This document shows, piece by piece, positions 58,616 through 64,000 of a stretch of 64,000 bases of DNA (its first letter is position 1; each line of letters starts with the position of its first letter). The position numbers were made by a program, and so were the translations under genes. Source of the stretch: an uncultured Erythrobacter sp. (GTDB lineage: Bacteria; Pseudomonadota; Alphaproteobacteria; Sphingomonadales; Sphingomonadaceae); assembly GCF_947497915.1 (NCBI RefSeq), contig NZ_CANMIJ010000001.1:473501-537500 (forward strand), written 5' to 3'. The notes under the pieces were generated by a model. It saw nothing but the letters and a program-made list of their open reading frames with translations. It searched no databases and was not told the DNA's origin.

Positions 58616-59659
58616 CAAGCCAAAATCTACCTTAAATCAGGTGCCGGAGGGCCAGGAGCGGTCAGTTTCCGGCGCGAGAAGTATGTCGAATATGGCGGCC
58701 CGGACGGCGGCAATGGCGGCAAGGGCGGCGACATCATCTTCGAAGCCGTGCAGGGCCTCAACACGCTGATCGACTTCCGTTATGCTCAGCATTTCAAAGC
58801 CAAGCGCGGCAATCACGGGCAGGGTAAAGACAAAACCGGCGCGGCAGCGCCTGACCTGGTGATCAAAGTACCGGTCGGCACTCAAGTTTTGTCAGAGGAC
58901 AAAGAAGAAGTTCTCGCCGACTTTACCGAGATCGGCCAGCAGGTCGTATTCCTCAAAGGTGGGATAGGCGGTCGCGGCAATGCGTCCTACAAAAGCTCAA
59001 CCAATCGCGCCCCGCGTCAACATCAGCCGGGAACTCCGAGCGAGGAAGCGTGGGTCTGGCTCCGTTTGAAATTGCTTGCGGATGTGGGACTACTAGGTCT
59101 GCCCAACGCGGGGAAATCGACTTTCATCAACGCTGTATCGAATGCTCAGGCCAAAGTTGGCCATTATGCCTTTACGACGCTGATTCCGAAGCTCGGTGTG
59201 GTTTCCCACAAGGGCCGCGAATTTGTGCTCGCCGATATTCCGGGCCTGATCGAAGGCGCTGCGGATGGCGCGGGTATTGGAGACCGTTTCCTTGGGCACA
59301 TCGAGCGGTGCCGCGTGCTCATCCATCTCGTCGATATCGCTGGTGATGATCCAGCCGAAGCGATGAAAATCGTTAAGGATGAGCTTGCCGCTTACGGCGA
59401 AGGCCTCGAAGACAAGCCGCAATTGATTGCGCTGAACAAGCTCGATCTTGCCGACGCAGAACTTGGTGAAGCATTCGCAAAAGAGCTCATGGCTGCTGGC
59501 GCGGAAAAGGTGTTCGCGATCTCTGGCGCGACCGGCGAAGGTGTCGCTGAATTGATGGATGCGGTCTTGGGGTATCTTCCTGACCAGACATCGACCGAAA
59601 CCAACACAGTCGAAGTCGAAGACGAAGACGAGACGGCCGGGGAATGGTCCCCGATTTAA
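58601..59659 (+). CDS. obgE: GTPase ObgE/CgtA
   Basis: Essential GTPase linking ribosome assembly (50S), stress and replication. The Obg fold (residues 1-158) has FLDQAKIYLKSGAGGPG and glycine-rich repeats (GGPDGGNGGKGGD). The G domain has P-loop GLPNAGKST, G3 DIPGLIEGAADGAGIG and G4 NKLD. A 35-residue acidic tail ends it (352 residues). I use ATG at 58601, since MHFLDQAKIY is the family start; the tracked GTG is three codons earlier. This start lies inside a perfect inverted repeat. Confidence 0.96.
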   Translation: MHFLDQAKIYLKSGAGGPGAVSFRREKYVEYGGPDGGNGGKGGDIIFEAVQGLNTLIDFRYAQHFKAKRGNHGQGKDKTGAAAPDLVIKVPVGTQVLSEDKEEVLADFTEIGQQVVFLKGGIGGRGNASYKSSTNRAPRQHQPGTPSEEAWVWLRLKLLADVGLLGLPNAGKSTFINAVSNAQAKVGHYAFTTLIPKLGVVSHKGREFVLADIPGLIEGAADGAGIGDRFLGHIERCRVLIHLVDIAGDDPAEAMKIVKDELAAYGEGLEDKPQLIALNKLDLADAELGEAFAKELMAAGAEKVFAISGATGEGVAELMDAVLGYLPDQTSTETNTVEVEDEDETAGEWSPI

Positions 59660-59663
59660 CGTC

Positions 59664-60785
59664 ATGGTTTTGAGCGCGATTTCAGACTTTTCCGAAGCAC
59701 GGCGGATTGTGATCAAGATCGGCAGCGCGCTCTTGGTCAGATCAGGCAAGCCGGCAACCGAATGGCTGGGTGCCGTCGTCGAAGACATGATAGCCCTTCG
59801 CAAGAATGGCGCTGAAATCATCATCGTCAGTTCGGGCGCGATTGCGCTGGGTGCGGCGCGTCTTAACCTTCCTAAAGGCGGACGGGCGAGCCTAGCCGAC
59901 GCACAGGCGGCGGCCTCTGTCGGTCAGGTCGCCTTGGCGCAGCTTTGGGCTCACGCTTTGGGCCAGCGCGACCTGACGGCGGCGCAGATGCTCGTAACAT
60001 TGGACGATCTGGAAGACCGTCGCCGCTATCTCAACGCGGCTGCGACGCTCGAACGCTTGTTAGAAGCGGGCGCGATCCCGGTCGTCAATGAAAACGACAG
60101 CGTCGCGACTGCAGAGATTCGATTTGGCGACAATGATCGTTTGGCCGCGCGGGTTGCTCAGGCGGCTGGCGCGGATGCGGTTATGCTGCTCTCTGACGTC
60201 GATGGCCTTTATGATCGTGATCCCAGCCAAGACAGCGCACAATTGATCGAGCGGGTCGAAGGCGTAACGCCCGAAATCATCGCGATGGCAGGCGAAGGTT
60301 CGTCCTCTGGTCTTGGATCAGGCGGAATGCTGGCCAAGCTTCAGGCGGCCCGGATCGCCGAGCGCGCGGGCATCACACTCGCGATTATCAATGGGACCGA
60401 AGAACATCCTATAACCGCATGCTTGAAAAGTGGGCGTGGAACCGTGTTTGCTCCCGTGCGCGCCGACAATGCTCGTAAGAGCTGGCTTGGCGGTAGGCTC
60501 GCACCTGAGGGTGTGCTGACGGTGGATGCTGGCTGTGTTGAGGCTTTGGAGGGCGGAGCAAGCTTGCTCGCCGCAGGCCTGATCGAGATTGAGGGCGATT
60601 TTCAGCGCGGCGCGCTGGTCAGCCTGCATGGCCCGAAAGGGCAGCGGCTTGGACAAGGGCTAGTCGAATACAGTTCTGAGGAATGCCGCGCGATTGTGGG
60701 CCTGAAACAGGACGATCAAGAGGCAAAGCTGGGTTACGCCCCGCGCGCTGCGGTGGTTCACCGCGATCACATGGTAAGTGGATAG
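59664..60785 (+). CDS. proB: glutamate 5-kinase with PUA domain
   Basis: First enzyme of proline synthesis. Kinase fold opens RIVIKIGSALLV, with SSGAIALGAARL, VNENDSVATAEIRFGDND and GSGGMLAKLQAA. The C-terminal PUA domain covers about residues 275-365. 373 residues from the ATG four bases after the obgE stop; the tracked start is inside obgE. The obgE-proB arrangement is common in alphaproteobacteria. Confidence 0.96.
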   Translation: MVLSAISDFSEARRIVIKIGSALLVRSGKPATEWLGAVVEDMIALRKNGAEIIIVSSGAIALGAARLNLPKGGRASLADAQAAASVGQVALAQLWAHALGQRDLTAAQMLVTLDDLEDRRRYLNAAATLERLLEAGAIPVVNENDSVATAEIRFGDNDRLAARVAQAAGADAVMLLSDVDGLYDRDPSQDSAQLIERVEGVTPEIIAMAGEGSSSGLGSGGMLAKLQAARIAERAGITLAIINGTEEHPITACLKSGRGTVFAPVRADNARKSWLGGRLAPEGVLTVDAGCVEALEGGASLLAAGLIEIEGDFQRGALVSLHGPKGQRLGQGLVEYSSEECRAIVGLKQDDQEAKLGYAPRAAVVHRDHMVSG

Positions 60786-60790
60786 AGCTC

Positions 60791-61702
60791 ATGAAAATCG
60801 CACTCACCGGGGGAACAGGGTTTGTCGGCAGCGCCGCGTTAGAAGTCGCGCTACACCGTGCCCATGCTGTTCGTGCGCTGACCCGGCGAGAGCAGCCTAC
60901 GCAAAAAGATGTGGAATGGGTGCGCGGCACTTTGGACGACACCGCTGCGCTGGCTGACCTTGTCACAGGTGCAGAAACGGTGGTCCATATCGCAGGCCTC
61001 ACGAACACGCCCAATCCAGACCGGTTTGAAGCCGCCAATGTGACGGGCACGGCCAATATGATCGCAGCGGCGAAGTCGGCCGGGGTTGATCGTTTTGTCT
61101 TCGTGTCATCGCTTTCCGCACGCGAACCTGATTTGTCCGCTTATGGCGCTTCTAAGGCCCGCGCTGAGGAGCTGGTGAAGGCTAGCGGTCTTGATTGGAC
61201 CATTGTTCGCCCGCCTGCCGTTTATGGCCCGCGCGATGTCGATATGTTCGAGCTGTTTCGCACGGCGAAATTTGGCATCGTCCCCGTACCGGCTGAGGGA
61301 TGCACTTCGATTATTCACGTCGAGGATCTCGCACGGCTTCTGATCGCTCTGGTGCCAGCCAATCCCGTGACGAAGGGGCATACTTACGAACCCTGGGATG
61401 ACAATGCGTTCGGGTATGAACATTCAGAGCTGGCGAAGATGATTGGCGAGGCAATGGGCAACGATCACGCCAAGGCTTTGCCGCTGCCGCCAGCAGTCAT
61501 GCATTTCGGAGCGAAAGTGGACGGGTTTTTGCGCGGATCAAAGGCAAAGCTGACGCCTGACCGGGTCGGCTATATGCTCCACCCTGATTGGGTCTGCGAC
61601 ATGAAGAAAGCGCCGCCGATATCGGTGTGGCAGGCAGTATGGTCAGGAGCAGACGGGCTAAGAATGACTGCTGACTGGTACAAAGACGAGGGTTGGCTTT
61701 GA
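60791..61702 (+). CDS. NAD-dependent epimerase/dehydratase family protein
   Basis: Extended/atypical SDR. The Rossmann motif is ALTGGTGFVGSAAL, the catalytic Tyr-Lys pair is in YGASKARAEEL, and VRPPAVYGPRD is the typical epimerase loop. Substrate unknown. The 303-residue form starts at ATG 60791, five bases after the proB stop; relatives with a WQA-terminal tail resemble the complex I NDUFA9-like branch. Confidence 0.88.
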   Translation: MKIALTGGTGFVGSAALEVALHRAHAVRALTRREQPTQKDVEWVRGTLDDTAALADLVTGAETVVHIAGLTNTPNPDRFEAANVTGTANMIAAAKSAGVDRFVFVSSLSAREPDLSAYGASKARAEELVKASGLDWTIVRPPAVYGPRDVDMFELFRTAKFGIVPVPAEGCTSIIHVEDLARLLIALVPANPVTKGHTYEPWDDNAFGYEHSELAKMIGEAMGNDHAKALPLPPAVMHFGAKVDGFLRGSKAKLTPDRVGYMLHPDWVCDMKKAPPISVWQAVWSGADGLRMTADWYKDEGWL

Positions 61703-61807
61703 GGGCCTTGCTTTGACTTGGCACTTTTGCGCACTAGGAGTTGTTTCGGGTCATATTTAGCAAAGACAACCGCTCGGACGTGTTCTGGCGGGGTGGGGGA
61801 TTTTTTG

Positions 61808-62224
61808 ATGAAATATGTGCCAATTGCCGCAGGGCTGTTCTTAGTTGTGGGCTGCTCGCCTGCCGAAACTGCTTCGCCAACAGATGCCGATGCAACTGCG
61901 GTGGAAGCCACGGCAATTGTTAAGAATTCCGCTGCTGCAGATGGCGGGCCGCCCGAAGGCCGTTACCGCGCCGTGGACGATTCAGGTTTTGTCCTATTCG
62001 AAGAATTACGAGCCGATAACACTTATACATTCTCCGATGAGAATGGAGAGGTTCTGGAAGAGGGCACATATGTCCAACGAACCGTCTCTCAGTTGTGCTT
62101 TACAGCCGACACCGAAGGTGCAGCTGAAAAATGCTACCTAGAAGAAATCGGAGAGGATAGTGTGTGGCGCACGACCGATCCTGATACGGGTGTCGTTTCT
62201 ATAGTTGAACGCATTGAAGACTAA
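61808..62224 (+). CDS. small lipoprotein, function unknown
   Basis: 138 residues with signal MKYVPIAAGLFLVVGC (lipobox VVGC), a linker rich in Ala, Thr and Asp, and a beta-rich core (GRYRAVDDSGFVLFEELRADNTYTFSDENG). The core resembles small lipocalin-like or hypothetical periplasmic domains, but I cannot name it. Good ribosome site GGGGTGGGGGA. It converges with cysH. Confidence 0.75.
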   Translation: MKYVPIAAGLFLVVGCSPAETASPTDADATAVEATAIVKNSAAADGGPPEGRYRAVDDSGFVLFEELRADNTYTFSDENGEVLEEGTYVQRTVSQLCFTADTEGAAEKCYLEEIGEDSVWRTTDPDTGVVSIVERIED

Positions 62225-62237
62225 CGGCACAGCCGGG

Positions 62238-62996
62238 TTACAGGAACGGTTCCTCGCCCGGCTGGTGAATACCGCATTCGACTTTGTCCCAGCCTTTCCA
62301 CCGGCCTGAACGCGGATCGTCGCCATCGGCCACCTTGTTTGTGCAAGGCTCGCAACCAATCGACGGGAAGCCTTCGGCGACAAGCGGGTGGCGCGGCAGA
62401 TCGTGCTCTTCGAGATAGGCGTTGATATCATCCGCCGACCAGTCGATTAGTGGATTGATCTTGAGCCGCCCCTGATCGTCTGATGTGTCCACTTCGAAAC
62501 GGGGCAGGTTCGCGCGGGTCGATGATTGGAATGCCTTGCGGCCCGTAAAGCTTGCATCATATTCGGCGAGAGCTTTGGCGAGCGGGCGGACCTTACGAAT
62601 CTCGCAGCACCCGTCGGGGTCATACGACCAGCGTAGGCCAGTTTCGTCTTTCGCCGCGAGTTCATCCTCGTCCGGCGTCAGCACGACCAGATTGGTAAGG
62701 CCGAGCCTCTCGGCCACTTCATCGCGGTATTTCAGGGTCGCGGCGAAATGCTTGCCTGTATCGAGGAACAGCACAGGCACAGAAGGATCGACCTGCGCGA
62801 TCAGGTGCAGCAGCACTACGCTTTCCGCGCCAAAGCTCGATACGGTTGTTACATCGCCTGCAAGGCTGCCTTTGATCACGGCATCGAGCATTTCCTGCGT
62901 CGAGGAGCCGCGGAACATCCGGTTAAGGCGAACGGCATCGTGCTCGGTAAAACGGGGGGCGGTATCGATCCGGTCTATTTTGCGGACTTCATTCAT
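62238..62996 (-). CDS. cysH: assimilatory APS reductase (4Fe-4S type)
   Basis: Reduces adenylyl sulfate to sulfite with thioredoxin. 252 residues. Nucleotide loop SSFGAESVVLLHL, the arginine-loop KVRPL, and two Cys pairs: CC in DGCCEIRK and CxxC in GCEPCT. The second pair plus the first mark a 4Fe-4S cluster and so APS rather than PAPS specificity; the catalytic ECGIHQ is near the end. The ATG overlaps the DUF934 stop by four bases. Confidence 0.93.
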   Translation of the reverse strand: MNEVRKIDRIDTAPRFTEHDAVRLNRMFRGSSTQEMLDAVIKGSLAGDVTTVSSFGAESVVLLHLIAQVDPSVPVLFLDTGKHFAATLKYRDEVAERLGLTNLVVLTPDEDELAAKDETGLRWSYDPDGCCEIRKVRPLAKALAEYDASFTGRKAFQSSTRANLPRFEVDTSDDQGRLKINPLIDWSADDINAYLEEHDLPRHPLVAEGFPSIGCEPCTNKVADGDDPRSGRWKGWDKVECGIHQPGEEPFL

Positions 62997-63454
62997 TGGT
63001 CCGCACCATGGCGGCGTTCTTGGATAGTTTTGCGGCCATCGGTCGTGGCCTGATAAACATTGTCCCACGTTGCGAAGGCGCGCTGCGCGTCTTTCTCATC
63101 AAGCCGCACATCAGGGGCAAAGGCATCAAAGCCGCAGCGGCGCATGTGGCTGAGTTGATCGATCAGCACATCACCGACTGCCCGCAGTTCGCCGGTGTAC
63201 CCCGCTTCGCGCAGAATGCGCGCAGCAGAATATCCGCGCCCGTCTGCGAAGCTAGGAAAGTTCACCTCAACCAGCGCGAGCCGATCAAGAAAGGGCAGCA
63301 ATTCGCGCGCATCATCGCCCGGCTCAATGCGGACGGCAGTCGCGTTGGTCTGATCGCAGCAGGCATCGACGGTAACAGTGCCGTGATCGACAGTTTCATC
63401 GTCGCGGAAACGGAATTGCACTTCGTCAGGGGAGGTTCCAAGGTTCTCAGTCAT
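62993..63454 (-). CDS. DUF934 protein of the sulfite reductase operon
   Basis: 153 residues; the family DUF934 is regularly encoded between the sulfite reductase and the APS reductase in alphaproteobacteria. Conserved segments include PFLDRLALVEVNFPSFADGRGYS and the FDAFAPDVRLD stretch. Function not established; a maturation or electron-transfer helper is an inference. ATG at 63454, behind AAGGAGG, is preferred to the tracked start 26 codons upstream. Overlaps cysI by eight bases. Confidence 0.88.
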   Translation of the reverse strand: MTENLGTSPDEVQFRFRDDETVDHGTVTVDACCDQTNATAVRIEPGDDARELLPFLDRLALVEVNFPSFADGRGYSAARILREAGYTGELRAVGDVLIDQLSHMRRCGFDAFAPDVRLDEKDAQRAFATWDNVYQATTDGRKTIQERRHGADQ

Positions 63455-64000
63455 AAAGCGCCTCCTTGAACGGGGCCATGCCAATGCGGCGGTAGGTATC
63501 GAGGAAACGCTCCTCGCCTTGCTTCTGAGCAAGATAAACGTCTGTCACGGTCTCAACCGCTTCGATCACGCCGTCCTCGGTGAATCCAGGGCCAGTTATC
63601 TTGGCGAGACTGACATCCTCTGCCTCGCTTCCGCCAAGCGAAAGCTGGTAATTCTCAACGCCTTTTTTATCGACGCCAAGGATGCCGATATGGCCCGCAT
63701 GGTGGTGCCCGCAGGCGTTGATGCAGCCGGAGATTTTCAGCTTTAACTCACCAAGTTTCTCAGTCTTGCCAGAGGCATCGAATTTTTCCGAAATACGCTG
63801 GGCAAGCGGGATCGAACGAGCATTGGCCAGAGCGCAATAATCGAGGCCGGGGCACGCGATCATATCTTCGATCGTATCCATATTAGGCGCGCCAAGATCA
63901 GCCGCGTCGAGCTGCGTCCAAAGCGCGTGGAGATCGGCGATCTTCACATGCGGCAGGACAACATTTTGCGTGTGCATGATACGCAGCTCGTCAAAGCTGT
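63447..64000 (-). CDS. cysI: nitrite/sulfite reductase, C-terminal part (truncated by window)
   Basis: Six-electron reduction of sulfite to sulfide using siroheme and a 4Fe-4S cluster. The visible end has the cluster/siroheme cysteines in ACPGLDYCALA and SGCINACGHHHAGHIG, typical of the NirA/CysI class. No stop interrupts the frame to the window edge (SFDELRIMHTQ...), so the gene continues beyond base 64000 and its N-terminal half is not seen. It is the first seen gene of the operon with DUF934 and cysH. Confidence 0.93.
   Translation of the reverse strand, partial: SFDELRIMHTQNVVLPHVKIADLHALWTQLDAADLGAPNMDTIEDMIACPGLDYCALANARSIPLAQRISEKFDASGKTEKLGELKLKISGCINACGHHHAGHIGILGVDKKGVENYQLSLGGSEAEDVSLAKITGPGFTEDGVIEAVETVTDVYLAQKQGEERFLDTYRRIGMAPFKEALYD

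Overview
The window reads as ordinary chromosome of an aerobic alphaproteobacterium of the order Sphingomonadales, most likely Erythrobacteraceae. I infer this from the protein style, about 60% GC, meso-DAP peptidoglycan genes, a GlnB-GlnA pair, Sphingomonadales-type small hypothetical proteins, and the type-2 ArgC. There is no prophage, insertion sequence, CRISPR array, rRNA or tRNA that I can support. Coding density is high, and four-base ATGA overlaps are common.

Layout. (1) 0.2-9.6 kb: threonine ammonia-lyase, the N-degron aminoacyltransferase Bpt, and the TamA-TamB outer-membrane assembly pair, meeting a GH24 lysozyme head-on. (2) 10.1-14.1 kb: a membrane GGDEF-EAL protein and, on the other strand, the nitrogen module glnB-glnA behind a sigma-54-like promoter. 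The two converge on a shared bidirectional terminator. (3) 14.1-31.5 kb: a mixed housekeeping stretch with argC, an M17 aminopeptidase, methionine aminopeptidase, a small Cys-rich DUF6980-like protein, ccmAB heme exporter genes, pterin carbinolamine dehydratase, a tandem pair of SDR oxidoreductases, an S9 peptidase, a SET-domain protein with a small upstream ORF, an ABC-F ATPase, an AlkA-like glycosylase, a ferredoxin, cysteine synthase and two envelope proteins. (4) 31.5-51.2 kb: a complete division and cell wall (dcw) cluster in the order mraZ-rsmH-ftsL-ftsI-murE-murF-mraY-murD-ftsW-murG-murC-murB-ddl-ftsQ-ftsA-ftsZ. Its genes are nearly all translationally coupled, and it builds lipid II and the divisome. 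(5) 51.3-62.2 kb: a TPR/SPOR protein, YbjN, proC, a Bax-inhibitor-1 protein, a polyproline lipoprotein, a cobalamin riboswitch with its BtuB-like receptor, obgE, proB, a nucleoside-diphosphate-sugar epimerase-like protein and a small lipoprotein. (6) 62.2-64 kb: the assimilatory sulfur operon cysI-DUF934-cysH on the minus strand, truncated by the window edge.

No wholly new multi-gene system is evident. The most distinctive signals are non-coding. They are a perfect 15-bp inverted repeat that includes the obgE start codon with its Shine-Dalgarno in the loop; three in-phase GGG boxes upstream of mraZ that match MraZ operator geometry; a consensus DnaA box in the ftsA-ftsZ gap; and a stack of candidate sites (sigma-54 element plus two palindromes) upstream of glnB. 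All functional claims for these sites are inference from sequence alone.
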